In this document: piece after piece, positions 51,919 through 62,873 of the stretch | How the letters are laid out: each line of letters opens with the position of its first letter | How positions within the stretch are numbered: the first letter of the stretch is position 1 | Assembly: GCA_963575745.1 (NCBI GenBank) | Contig: CAUYUJ010010469.1 | Location: 324,804-388,803, forward strand | Source of the DNA: Prorocentrum cordatum | Lineage: Eukaryota; Sar; Dinophyceae; Prorocentrales; Prorocentraceae | Length of the DNA stretch: 64,000 nt | Direction of reading: 5' to 3' | Translations under genes and position numbers: made by a program | Notes under the pieces: model-generated | What the model was told of the DNA's origin: nothing | Databases searched by the model: none | What the model saw: the letters and a program-made list of their open reading frames with translations, nothing else

Positions 51919-53692
51919 TTAAGTCGGGCCCGTCCCTCTACAGGAGGAATATTCAAACATAGTCAAAAATTATCCCGGCAAAGCAACCTAACAGCGATGT
52001 GTAGGAGCATATCTGGAAGCATTCCCCTTAAGATTCAGATGAGAATCCAGTTGTAGAATTCTGCTGTTCTCGCAGTCGTAGTCGCATTCGTGATGGCAGT
52101 CGCAGTGGCAACGGCAGTCGCAGTCACAGCCTCAGCCTCAGCCTGCCTCAGCCTCAGCCTCAGCCTGCCTCAGCCTCAGCCTGCCTCAGCCTCAGCCTCA
52201 GCCTGCCTCTGCCTCAGCCTCAGCCTGCTTCTGCCTCAGCCTCAGTCTGCCGTCGGCCTCGGCCTCAGCCTCAGCCTGCCTCAGCCTCAGCCTGCATCAG
52301 CCTCAGCCTCAGCCTCAGCCTGCCTCAGCATCAGCCTGCCTCAGCCTCAGCCTCAGCCTGCATCAGCATCAGCCTCAGCCTGCCTCAGCCTCAGCCTCAG
52401 CCTGCTTCAGCCTCAGTCTGCCTTCAGCCTCGGCCTCAGCCTCAGGCTGCCTCAGCCTCAGCCTGCATCAGCCTCAGCCTCAGCCTCAGCCTGCCTCAGC
52501 ATCAGCCTGCCTCAGCCTCAGCCTCAGCCTGCCTCAGCCTCCGCCTCAGCCTGCTTCAGCCTCAGCCTCAGTCTGCCTTCAGCCTCGGCGTCAGCCTCAG
52601 GCTGCCTCAGCCTCAGCCTGCATCAGCCTCAGCCTCAGCCTCAGCCTGCCTCAGCATCAGCCTGCCTCAGCCTCAGCCTCAGCCTGCCTCAGCCTCAGCC
52701 TCAGCCTGCTTCAGCCTCAACCTCAGTCTGCCTTCAGCCTCGGCCTCAGCCTGCCTGCCTCAGCCTCAGCCTGCATGAGCCTCAGCCTCAGCCTCAGCCT
52801 GCCTCAGCCTCAGCCTGACTCAGCCTCAGCCTCAGCCTGCCTCGCCTCAGCCTCAGCCTGCTTCAGCCTCAGCCTCAGTCTGCCTTCAGCCTCGGCCTCA
52901 GCCTCAGCCTGCCTCAGCCTCAGCCTGCATCAGCCTCAGCCTCAGCCTCAGCCTGCCTCAGCATCAGCCTGCCTCAGCCTCAGCCTCAGCCTGCCTCAGC
53001 CTCAGCCTCAGCCTGCTTCAGCCTCAGCCTCAGTCTGCCTTCAGCCTCGGCCTCAGCCTCAGCCTGCCTCAGCCTCAGCCTGCCTCAGCCTCAGCATCAG
53101 CCTGCCTCAGCATTCAAAATGTGGCCCAGGAATGGAGTTCTGGGAACTCGAAGAACACGAAGTGGCCTACAGTTGGCTCCGGGCATTCAAAATCATGCCC
53201 AGGAATGGAGTTCTGGGAACTCGAAGAGCACGAAGTGGCCTACAGTTGGCTCCGGGCATTCAAAATGCGGCCCGGGAATGGAGTTCTGGGAAGTCGAAGA
53301 GCACGAAGTGGCCTACAGTTGGCTCCGGGCATCCAAAATGTGGCCCGGGAATGGAGTTCTGGGAAGTTGAAGAGCACGAAGTGGCCTACAGTTGGCTCCG
53401 GGCATTCAAAATGTGGCCCGGGAATGGAGTTCTGGGAGGTCGAAGAGCACGAAGTGTGTGACTGTTTGCTTAAAACGAGCCCGGTTCTCGCTTGTCCGGC
53501 TCCCGCCCAGACCCCCTTGGGGAGTCATCAGATGCTCTCTTTTGACCCCATTAGAAACCTATCAGTCTTCGCTGTTAGGTAAATAGTCTGGGGATCATTT
53601 TTTGACTATTTTTTGACAATTTTGGGGCATTTCTTGGGTATTTTTTGATTTTTCGTCGACAACTCCACTGTAGGGGGACACGCCCGACTTAA
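51919..53692 (+). mobile_element. TTAA-flanked inverted-repeat element (family T), copy 2
   Basis: TTAA at 51919-51922 and 53689-53692. Left end GTCGGGCCCGTCCCTC, right end GGGGGACACGCCCGAC. Same internal order as copy 1: left block with CAAAGCAACCTAACAGCGAT, CAGCCT minisatellite (52128-53107), 75-bp array (53108-53450), and right block with CTTAAAACGAGCCCGGTTCT. The two copies lie 111 bases apart in the same orientation. They differ by numerous point changes and array length, so they are either an old tandem duplication or two insertions. Confidence 0.65.
52128..53107 (+). repeat. CAGCCT minisatellite with higher-order period
   Basis: Words CAGCCT, CAGCCTGC and CAGTCTGCCTT. The word TCTGCCTTCAGCCTCGGC recurs about every 140-150 bases (52415, 52572, 52727, 52879, 53034), giving a higher-order repeat. 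Confidence 0.85.
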
Positions 53693-54063
53693 TGCTTGGG
53701 CTCTTCTTCCCAGCTCTGCTGGGCCAGGCGGGGCTCCCTCCCCGCCTGTTGTCGCAGGGCAGTCCTGCTGTGTCGTGAGTGGTATTATGGCGGCAGTGAG
53801 CGCACGGAGCTCAGAAGATCTCCCCTGAGCTCACTCTCCTTACCTTTTCGTCCTTCCCCGCTGCCCCTTCTCTCCCAGCTCTTCTCCCTCCGCTCCTCTC
53901 CCCTCCACCACCCTCTCCTCGCCTTTCCCCGTCCGCCTCTCCCTCCTTTCCCGTCCTTCCCTGTCGGTTTCGTCCCCTCCTCCTCCTCCTCCTCCTCCTC
54001 CTCCTCCTCCTCCTCCTCCTCCTCCTCCTCCTCCTCCTCCTCCATTCTTTTTCCTTACACATC
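53693..54063. other. No gene; (TCC)n at 53975-54043
   Basis: A pyrimidine-rich stretch ending in about 70 bases of TCC triplets. Confidence 0.7.
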
Positions 54064-55035
54064 CCGAGGCCAGTTTTTTGGGCGGGACGGGCGTTTCGCC
54101 TGAGACTTCCTCACCATTTATGATTCTGAAGCTTATGAAATATGGCTTTCGCCCCAGCGCCGCGCACTTTCGTTAACAAAATTACAAGATTTTCACGGAT
54201 GGAGGGCGGGTCGTTTTCAAAATGTGGTTCTCGCCTTAGCGCCGCGCACATTCGTTTTCAAACATTGCAAAGAGCTTCACGGGTTGGGGGCGAGTCGTTT
54301 TCTCAATGTGGCTCTCGCTTTAGCGCCGCGGCGCGGCGCACATTCGTTTTTTCTTCAAAAAAATGCAAGAGGTTCGCGGATTGAGGGCGGGTCGTTTTCA
54401 AAATGTGGATGTCGCCTCAGCGCCTCGCACATTCGTTGTGAACATTTGCAAGAGTTTCACGGATTGAGGACGGGTCGTTTTCAAAATGTGGTTGGCGCCT
54501 TAGCGCCGCGCACATTCGTTTTAAACATTTGCAAGAGTTTCACGGATTGGGGGCGGGTCGTTTTCTCAATGCGGCTCTCGCTTTAGCGCCGCGCGCATTC
54601 GTTGTGAACATTTGCAAGAGCTTCACGGATTGAGGGCAGCTCCTTTTCAAAATGTGGTTGTCGTCTTAGCGCCGCGCACACTTGTTTTAAACATTTGGAA
54701 GAGTTTCGCGGATTCCCGTGATCAGCGTACCAGAAATAGTGTTTTGGAAGGATTCAGAATTATGCGGGTGCAACAGTTAGGTTGATTCGCGGCATTCAAG
54801 TCCCAATCTATGGCGTTCTGGTACGATTCCAGATCGTCAGGACGCAGCAGTCAGGTTGATCCGTGGCGTGGAAATCCCGAGAACAATGCGTTGGCATGCT
54901 TCAAGGTCTTCAAACGGTTGTCTGCCAACGAGGCAGTTCCCTCAATGGAAATGAACCGTTGTAAGGGCCTATGAAGAGGGAGCTTGGAGGGAGGGTTAAC
55001 TCCGACATCGTTGATGAATCTTGGGTTTACACTGG

Positions 55036-55067
<32 letters not shown>

Positions 55068-55085
55068 CTCCTCCTCCTCCTCTCT
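54064..55085 (-). repeat. Dispersed repeat family R, copy 3 with expanded internal tandem
   Basis: On the minus strand it runs from CCAGTGTAAACCC beside (GGA)n (55035-55085 read as TCC on plus) to GGCGAAACGCCCGTCCCGCCC (ends near 54075). Inside, about seven units of 75-80 bp at 54140-54720 carry CACGGATTGAGGGCGGGTCG, TTTTCAAAATGTGG and TTAGCGCCGCGCACATTCG (plus-strand wording), explaining its greater length. Confidence 0.7.
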
Positions 55086-55228
55086 CCCACCGAGTGTTGT
55101 ATGCTCTAAGGCGGCGGGGCCCAGCGCGGACACTGCTGGTGCGAACGGTGGCCCCAAGCTGCCCCGCTGGAAGCGGCGCAAGGTGGACAAGGACACACCG
55201 GCCTCTCTCTCCCAGCCTGTGGGTCACC

Positions 55229-55385
55229 ACCTACCAAACCATCCCAACCCAACCCGAAGGCTTCAATTTGCCCTCCATTTCCAGTGGGGGGGGGTCGGGG
55301 AACATCGAAAAAACACGCATGGAACCCATACCCCCCCCACCCGAAATTCGGGTCTTCGGGTTGGGTTGGGGTGGTCTGGTAGGTA
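55229..55385. mobile_element. MITE-like family M1, copy 2
   Basis: Left arm CTACCAAACC followed by ATCCCAACCCAACCCGAAG (55231-55259). Right arm CTTCGGGTTGGGTTGGGG followed by TGGTCTGGTAG (55354-55382). Paired arms of about 29 bases with two mismatches enclose 94 bases that match copy 1 (43005-43166). No coding content. Target-site duplication is not clear. Confidence 0.7.
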
Positions 55386-55845
55386 GTCAGTGGGCGCCTT
55401 CCGGCCACGCGCTGGTCTTCTCCAGTCCCTCTTTGGCCACATGCTTGTTGCATCCTTTCCTCCCTCCTGCGTTCCTGCCACATCCCTCCCAGCGGGCTCC
55501 CTAGCTGGGCGCGCACGACTCCGGCGTTCATCTCTCGTCTCCGTCTTCTGCACCATGCCTTGGCTCTTGCCCTCGATGCCCCTGTTTCTCCACCCATCCA
55601 GGGTCCATTTCGATTAGATCGATCCGATTCCGATTTTCGTGCGATCCGATGCGGCCCGACGCCTGCTTAGCGCTGCAGTGCGTCCTGGCGCCCCCGATCC
55701 GATTCGATTCCAACTCCGTACAGATGCGGCCCGATCCGCCTTACGTTCCGATCCGATCCGATTTCCCGACTCGATGCTGGCTGATCTTGCCTTTCCAACC
55801 GTCTCTCTCACTCTCTCTTTCTATGTTTTTGCCCTGTCCACTCTT
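55386..55845. other. Unique sequence with GATCCGAT words
   Basis: From 55615 to 55770 the words GATCCGATTCCG, GATCCGATGCGGCC and GATCCGATCCG repeat. No gene visible. Confidence 0.5.
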
Positions 55846-56868
55846 ATTTAATCGCTTCGCTCATTCCGCCGGCCCATGATTTCGCACCGTGGTCGCCTGT
55901 CCGAGTGTTCGTTTGCAGTGTGGAGCTGCGGCGTCGGGAGCTGTGTAGTGTTGGGGGCGTTCTTGGGGCCCTCTTGGGCCGTCCTGGAGGCCTCTGGGGC
56001 CGTCTTGGAGCCGTCTTGGGCCGTCTTGGGGCCCTCTTGGGGGCCTCTTGGGCCCTCTTGGGGCGATCTTGGAGGCCTCTTGAGCCGTTTAGGGGCGTCG
56101 GGGAACCGAAAAGGTTGAAACGCCCAAATCTGTCCAACACCAAAGGAAAAGCACAGGTTTTTGCCTCTTGGGGCCCTCTTGGGAGTTCTCTTGGTGGCCT
56201 CTTGGGGCATCTTGGAGGCTTCTTGGGCCATCTTGGAGACGTCTTGGGCCGTCTGGAGGCCATCTTGGGCGTCGTGGAGCGATCCTCGGGCCGTGTTGGG
56301 GGCGTTCTTGGGGCCCTCTTGGGCCGTCTTGGAGGCCTCTGGGGCCGTCTTGGAGCCGTCTTGGGCCGTCTTGGGGCCCTTTTGAGGGCCTCTTGGGCCC
56401 TCTTGGGGCGATCTTGGAGGCCTCTTGAGCCGTTTAGGGGCGTCGGGGAACCGAAAAGGTTGAAACGCCCAAATCTGTCCAACACCAAAGGAACAGCACA
56501 GGCCTCTTGGGGCCCTCTTGGGAGTGCTCCTGGAGGTCTCTTGGGGCATCTTGGAGGCTTGTTGGTCATCTTGGAGATGTCTTGGGCCGTCTGGAGGCCA
56601 TCTTGGGCGCCGTGGAGCGATCTTCGGGCGTCTCGGACCTCTCTTGGATTGTGTTGGGGGCCTCTTGGGGCCCTCTTGGGGCGATCCTGGAGGATCTGGG
56701 GGAGTGTCCCGGGCGTGTCTCGGGCGCGTCCCGGGCGTGTCCCGGGCTCCTCCCGGGGTACTTTTGATCCAGGGACCCCCAGGGGCCGCCCCGCGCGCGC
56801 GAACTAGAAATACTGTTTACCAGTTACCGGAGATCTTAGCACGCCTCTGGCCCGTTGGGCCGGCGAAT
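55846..56868 (+). mobile_element. CTTGGGGCC-array element (family G), short copy with internal duplication
   Basis: Left edge TAATCGCTTCGCTCATTCCG (55850). Right edge AGATCTTAGCACGCCT and GTTGGGCCGGCGAAT (56828-56866). A block of about 340 bp (from about 55949 to 56286), including CGAAAAGGTTGAAACGCCC, is repeated at about 56290-56640. A 40-base stretch (56790-56829) in the right end is absent from the copy at 38.09 kb. Confidence 0.6.
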
Positions 56869-57470
56869 TTCCCTCCCTCCTGTCGACGGTCTGGCATTAT
56901 CGCTCATCGTCTGAGCTGGTCGACGCCTGCGCCGTCTCGGCCAGTCGCGACAAAACCTACGGCCGCCACAGCGCCAACACTCATCCATCACCATCATTCT
57001 GCCATCGTGCCAGCGATTCTACTGAGCGGTTGCAACACGTACGCTACGATACCGATGTTGAGCTCGCACCGCGCTTCTTCACAAGCGGTGCCGCGGCCAT
57101 GGAAGTTCATTCCATACAGACCAGACGCCTGTACCACTTCATTCGGTGCTCGTTTGGGGGACCCTTCTGGGGCTCACCTGACGGACCTGTTCAACTCTAG
57201 TTTGACTCTAATTCGATTTTCGTTCGGCTCAAGTTCGACTGAGGTTCGACTCAAGTCGACGGACATGGAACGACTGGCTCCAGGGAGGTCCCCAGATCGG
57301 CCAGGAGCCCCGCGCCAGACGGCGCGCGGGCCGGGGGAAGCAGAACGATGCTGCCTGCAGGGAGCCCTTCGGCCAATGTTCTCGGCGAAACAAGTCTGAT
57401 TCAGAGTGCCCAGAGGAGGAGGGGGAGGAGGCGGAGAAGGAGGAGGAGAAGGGGGGCGGGAACACGATGG
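56869..57470. other. Unique sequence between family G copy and LINE
   Basis: TTCGACT and AATTCGA words repeat near 57195-57255, and a GGA stretch lies at 57413-57455. No gene visible. Confidence 0.5.
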
Positions 57471-59294
57471 GTCAACCGCGTCGCGATCTGACAGCTGATT
57501 CCCACGCCGCTACTGCACGGGCGTCTGGCCTTAGTAAGGCATCCAGGTGGTCGTGGGAGCCAACGACTTTCGCGCAAGCATTTCTGACCATGCTGCCCCA
57601 CATCTGTCGGTGAGGTCATCACTTGCGAGTCGTTGTCGGCACTCGGAGCTCTATGCTGCCAGGCTGGAGGACGAAGCTGCGCACTGGACGTTGGCAGGGC
57701 GTCTGCCGTTTCGCAATGGTTTCGTTAGGTGGCCTCTTGCCAGCCATGCTCAAGACAGCGCTATCGGAGATGCGGCTATTATACGAGGGTTGTATGATGT
57801 TAATCTTCCTTACACAAATTGAACCTTTTTGCGCTCTGGCTGTTGAAGAGAAGCAGCATACATTCATTGACATAGTTTCGATATGATATGACACGCCGCG
57901 GAAATCTTCAACGTTCTGTATCTAGAAAATGTTACGTGGGACCAGATCAAACTCAGCACCTGAAAATTCTGAGTCGCTGCGCAAAATTGGTTGCTCAGCT
58001 TGGAACAACAGCGTCCATCAGACGAAAACTGGGTTCCGAAGACACTGACGTCTCCTTTCTCTTCACGGTGTCACCGGCACTTTTTATCACATGCGTGCCA
58101 GAGCGGACTCTCATCATCTCAGTTTGTTCCAGTTCAAGTTTAGCCTGCGCTGCTTGCTGTACTCCTCCACGCACGGCACGAGCTCTTGCACGACGCCAGG
58201 ATTCGCATCCAGCAAAATCGTGCCGTCTGCGTGAACCAATTTCCGCATGTCTCGCTTGCTGGGGTGTCGGGGAGTCTCCAGAGGATCTTCGCGAGCGCAT
58301 TTTGCAAAAGCGTCGTGACGATAGTGAATAGGAACGGAGACAGCGGGCACCCCTGGCAGATGCCGGATCTCTGCCGTCGTTTTCCAGAATGTGCGCCGCA
58401 GTCAGATTCGATGTTTTTTTGTCGCTGTAGATCGCCGTCGCTATGTCGACGATTTTGGCTGGGCAGCCGAATCGCCGAAGCGACATCGCCATTGCTTCCA
58501 GTGACACTGAATCGAAAGCTTTGATCCAATCCAGCGGTATTAAGAGCATAATCGTCCCCTCTTTTGTGGCCCACGTGCTTCGGGCGCGCGTCTGGCCAAA
58601 CACATGGCAGCCGAGGTGCCTGTCTGCACGAAGACCAAATTGAGCGGGCCACATCAGCCTCTGCAGTGTGGTCGCCGCAAACACGTGTACCCGATCAGTG
58701 GAAAGCTTACTGGCCGGTAAATATTTGCTTGCGATCATCCATTTATCCCCCACCGGGGCAAATGAATGGACCCCGCGGGGCTCGAAGCATCTGTTTTATC
58801 ACGTGCGCCAGCTCTCGGCGAGCCGCCGCGCCGCGGACGATGGCAACCGGCACGAACGACGCCTCGCCTCGGAGGGGGGGTGCGCCCGCGGAGTGCAGCG
58901 CATTGCATGTGTGCGTGATGCGCACATGCGCTGCGACTTCGCTCCCTCGCGGGCCCTGCGGCGCGCGCTGCCCTCTGCATCGGGGATGGGAGCGTGCGCC
59001 GCCAGAAGCCAGAGGATGCGTAAAGGCCCTGGTTTTGTTTGCTTGTCCAGCCCGCGTTTCCCCGAATGGCCGCCGTTGCGGCCCTTCCCCTGGCGCGTGG
59101 CTGGTGCCAAGTAGAGATCAGTTTGACTTGTCCTACGGGCTCTCGCTAAAGAAACGCATCTCCCGCCCTCGTCTCCAGGAGGGCGCGGCGGCGGAGGAGG
59201 AGGAGGAGGAGGAGGAGGAGGAGGAGGAGGAGGAGGAGGAGGAGCTCGAGGAGGAGCCCGAGGATTCCTCCTCTTCCTCCTCTTCTCCCCTGGG

Positions 59295-59372
59295 ACGCGG
59301 CGCGAAAGCGCGAGGTTATTCGCACGTCGCGCTTCGCGCAGCGCGAAGCGCGAAGCTGGGAGCCCTTGCTGT
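59295..59372. repeat. Palindromic GCGCGAAG / CTTCGCGC module, copy 2
   Basis: GCGCGAAAGCGCGAGGTTATT, CGCGCTTCGCGC and AGCGCGAAGCGCGAAGC lie before GGGAGCCC, as at 45.64-45.69 kb. Confidence 0.55.
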
Positions 59373-59400
59373 CGCCCTTCTCGCCGGCGGCTGGGCGCCG

Positions 59401-59807
59401 GCATCAGTCTAAGAGGCGACGATAGGGGGCGAATAGCCCAGGGGAGAGCAATACATGTGTCCAGGGGCGCCGATGATATGTCTCGAAAGCTGGGCGAGGG
59501 CTGCTAAAATGGCTGCTAAAACGGCCCTCCCGGAAGGAAGAAGCACTTTCGCGGAATGAGGCGCGGCACGCGAAGCAGTCAACGGGCTTCTTCCCGGAAG
59601 GACGAAGACAACTTCCCTGAGGTTGATTTTAGCAGCCACGGAGTTAGCAGCCCTTGCGTCGGCATCAGTCTCAGAGGCGACGACAGGGGCGAATAGCCCA
59701 GGGGAGAGCAATACATGCATCCAGGGGCGCCGATGATCCATGTCTTCGACGAGGCTCCCGGGCGAATGCGTGTACTGCCCGCCCCTGGGCTATTCGCCCC
59801 TGTCGCC
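59401..59807. mobile_element. Foldback repeats (family F): two direct and one inverted unit
   Basis: A 75-base unit (CATCAGTCT, GGGGCGAATAGCCC, GGGGAGAGCAATACATG, GGGGCGCCGATGAT) occurs at 59401-59476 and 59663-59736, and in inverse orientation at 59771-59807. Between the direct copies a second inverted pair, GGCTGCTAAAA...GGAAGGAAGAAG (about 59507-59541) and its complement (about 59586-59637), forms an inner stem. These are MITE-like features with no protein. Confidence 0.65.
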
Positions 59808-60864
59808 GCCGCTGGCGATCGCTGGCGCCGCGCCGTGCGTTTCCATTTGGCGGGCGCCCCCCTCCGCGATTCGCCCGAGCAGGGGAGCAATTGTTTCATC
59901 ACGTGCCCCGGATCTTTTTCCCAAAAATAATCACAAGCTGACATTCAGGGTCCGCCTTGTTGCAGATGATGCGCACGCGTGATTTGTGCCACGCGTCCTG
60001 CATTGCCGTCTGCGACCAGACCTTACTTTGAAATCGGGTGATCCACGCGAGAACTGGCCGGCCATCTTTGACAGGCGCCTTCCAGAATTCTAGCATTAAG
60101 TTGTCCAAGCCCCCCTCTCGTCGGTGCCTCAATCTGCGCGTTGCCCGCATCACACCCTCGGCAGTAATTAATGGTGTTCAAGCTGACAGGAAGACCAGTG
60201 TGCACTACAGGACTGTCTGGTAATGCAGTCGTCGGCCGCACAGCCCCCTGCACTGTTCCCACATGATGTGCGAGAGTGCTAGCCCTGCGGTCGCTGTCCA
60301 CCAGCTCGCCGCCGTTCGTTCGAAGTCTGCCCTGAGCTCGCTTGGGGCCTCTACGCAATGTCCAGATCTGAGCCCAATCGCTTGTCTTGGTGACACTATC
60401 AAGCCAATTCGCTCTGTTCCTGGCTGCCGAGGTCCTGCTGTGTTTCGCAATATCACGCTCGTGCCGAATCCCCATCGCGCGTCGCGTTATGTCATATTCA
60501 AGTGGTTTACGCCATGTTGCCGACCCCCAGAAGGAGTGAGTGCCAGTTCTGATGCTTGTCGGGGGCGTGTTGGAGGGCTCGTAGGGAAGACTGTTAGAGT
60601 GGAAGTATTTTGGAGCATGGCGCACCGTCATTGGACGCATCGTGATGAGTATCGGAGCTTCCGCGACAGAGATGGGAGAGGGGAACACGAGGAACGCGAA
60701 CAGGACAAGCCAGGAGAGGTGACGGAGATGGAGTAGACAAGGAGGTGGGAAACCAGTACGATGGGGAGGAAGTGCATGATGAGTGTGGTGATGGATGTAG
60801 CGATGGGAGTGGAACTTCAGATTGAATATGAGGAAGATGGGCCAGTGGGAAGGCAAACGCCTGT

Positions 60865-61240
60865 TGTGGCCTCGAGGGGCGCCTTGGGGCCCTCTTCTGC
60901 GCCTCTCTTGGCCTCTTGGGGGCGCCTCGGGGGCCTCTGGGGGGCGCTCGGGCCCATGGTGAGGGGAAGGGCTCGGCATGTCAGCTCGCGTTCCCCCTCT
61001 GGGCCCCCCTATAAAGCAATCGTGGGGTCCCCTTGGGGTCCTATTGAGGCTTGCCTCTTGAGGCTCTCTCGACGGTCCCCTGGGAGCACTTCCTGGGCTG
61101 TCGTGGGGACCACGTGGGCCGTATCGAAGCCATGAGAGACCGTCGTGGGGCTACTGCGGGCCGACTCGGCGCTTATGTGGACCGTCTTGGCTCTTTGTTT
61201 GGGCCCTCTTGGGCCGTCTTGGGGCTCTGGACAGGTTTCC
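60865..61240 (+). repeat. CTTGGGGCC-type array inside the LINE
   Basis: GGGGCCCTCTT, CTCTTGGGGGC and TTGGGCCGTCTTGG words separate the two 5' pieces of the minus-strand LINE, so the array inserted into it. Confidence 0.65.
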
Positions 61241-61599
61241 GAGGCGCCAGATGTGCGTTTGGGAGCTACCCCCCTTGGATCCCCTCCCCTCTAACGCGAT
61301 TTGAAGCTCCAGGGGAGGGGGTCAGGGGGAAGGGGACAACAGCGAATCATTTCACACGCATTTTTGTACCCCTGGCAAGCGGAGGTCGGCGGATCCGTAT
61401 GAGCTCCAGCGTGCGACTATTGATCCAGGGATTGCGAGGACGGAGCGGTTCCAACGGCAACGCTGTCCTCTCGGCGTACCAGAAACCACCGACCAGTCGA
61501 CACAAAGTCAGATTCACGTTGGAGGCGTCCGAGAGTGCCTCGCAGCTGATCTTCATACTCCGAAGAGGCTCTCATAGGCTCCAGCAGCGTATCTGAGCG

Positions 61600-62790
61600 G
61601 GCACGGGATGCCCTCGACCAGCTTGCCAGAGCTCAACGCGACACAGCCGCTGCCAGGATGCAGTCGGAGCATCGTGTCATGTTGTTACAACGTACATTCG
61701 CCTTTACGCACCAAAACAGTACCAAGGCAGTACCGGGCCTTGGGAGGCGATTCTCGTGCTGGGCAGACACTGTTTCTGTACTTTCTGGGTGTTCGAAGAT
61801 CTTGTTCTGAAGTATGATGGGATCATCATAAGCATAGTGAATGTATAACAAGCGCGCAACGCCACCAGGCGAAGACGAGGGCGCCCGGGTCGGCAGTTGG
61901 CGACTTCCTATGCATGGTGGCATGGTTGTCCAGCCATTCCCATTGCGATTGTTCAATCGCAGCGATCCATGGCAGGAGCCACGAGCGCTCGTGCCTACCA
62001 GACCTCGCGTCCTTCACGATGCATGCCTTTGTTGTTCTGTCTTGCGCAAAGCCACGGTCGCCCCGCGCTCCAGGAACCGACCCGAAGATATGAGTTAACT
62101 GCGCATGGACAAAATATCTCAAGACAAAATTCCAAGATGACGCCCTGAAGGCCATGGCGGCTCCAGATGGCCTCCAGCATGCCTCCCAGAGGCTCCAAGA
62201 AGGGCTCAAGATGGCTCGGGATATCCTCAGTAGTCCCAAATCAGCGACACACCATGGTGTTTCCGAAATTATGTCGCCTCTTTTGTTTACGATGGGCTTT
62301 GATGCCTTAATGCGCACGAATATAATCCCATGAAGGCTCCAGAGTCCTCCAAGAGCGCCGCAGTGCACCCCAAGAGCGTCCCAAGATGGGCCAATTTGGC
62401 CTTACGAGGGCTCCGAAGCTTCCCAAGAGCACTCCTTACGGACAAAGTTAGGGACCCGATAAACCGCCCCGTCGAAGACCATGAGGATTCGCCATCGGGA
62501 GCCAATCGCCGATCTATCGGTGATCTATCGCCGCTTTCACGTCTCTGCTCCCCTCCCCTGAGCCAGTCCTTGGGTGGTTTGCGGGTCGTAACTTGGGCCT
62601 CCAGCGGCCATTCGGGACGATCTTGGAAAACCCACGAGAGCCGACGAAGTCGTCCGAAACCTTCGAGCCTCGGAACTTCGATGCCCCCCAGAAGTCCCTC
62701 CTACAATTATGTATCGTTGCCCCTCCCCGCCACCGAGGTTCCCCCCACGCTAGGTTCATGCGGCGATGGCGCGCCGGCGACGCCGGCGAA
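61600..62790. other. Unresolved sequence, with family-G-like words at 62130-62430
   Basis: Upstream of the LINE linker one would expect its endonuclease, but I could not identify one on the minus strand. The plus-strand frame from 62330 to 62887 is open but unrecognised. Words CCAAGAGCG and CTCCAAGA suggest a decayed CTTGGGGCC array. Confidence 0.35.
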
Positions 62791-62793
62791 GGC

Positions 62794-62873
62794 GTTCAAG
62801 GTTGAATTCTGCGACGCAGAAGCACCGAGGGACACGGTAACACCTCTGGACCCGATGGAATTCAACCTTGAAC
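62794..62873. other. Perfect 16-bp inverted repeat
   Basis: GTTCAAGGTTGAATTC (62794-62809) and GAATTCAACCTTGAAC (62858-62873) enclose 48 bases. ATTCAAGGTTGAACG follows at about 62890. It may be a small foldback element. Confidence 0.8.

Larger units (their letters stand above)
58794..59906. mobile_element. Insertion in the minus-strand LINE, 1.1 kb, with nested foldback repeats
   Basis: A 13-base word TTTTATCACGTGC (58794-58806) recurs as TTTCATCACGTGC (59894-59906), in a 19-base context with three differences. The LINE reading breaks off at one side and resumes at the other, so this looks like an insertion with a target duplication. Contents: GC-rich DNA, a GGA tract (59190-59240), the GCGCGAAG module and the family-F foldback units. 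Confidence 0.5.
57472..61556 (-). pseudogene. LINE-type retrotransposon remnant, interrupted twice
   Basis: Read along the minus strand, 61556-61347 gives RNPWINSRTLELI. After a family-G insertion, 60535-60200 gives RNRANWLDSVTKTSDWAQIW, AQGRLRTNGGELVDSD and VQGAVRPTTAL, and 60153-59899 gives LDNLMLEFWKAPVKDGRPV and AMQDAWHKSRVRIICNKAD. After a second insertion come NIYRPVS (58.73 kb), WPAQFGLRADRH, LDWIKAFDSV (motif A Asp about 58530), GICQGCPLSPFLF (about 58364-58326) and LVHADGTILLD (58233-58222, degenerate motif C: YADD is expected). The C-terminal end reads MWGSMVRNACAKVVGSHDHL, with a stop at 57472-57474. Order and motifs match LINE proteins with an APE-type linker. Many frameshifts; a dead copy. 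Confidence 0.65.

Noticed and set aside
55905-56807. A 300-codon frame rich in Gly, Leu, Ser and Trp, and similar ones at 36191-37522, 12973-13887 and 44442-44729
   Set aside because: These are translations of the CTTGGGGCC array words. They occur on both strands, have no domain, and change register with each array.
57225-57236. GGCTCAAG as another spliced-leader relic
   Set aside because: Only the last eight bases match; the upstream part agrees no better than chance.
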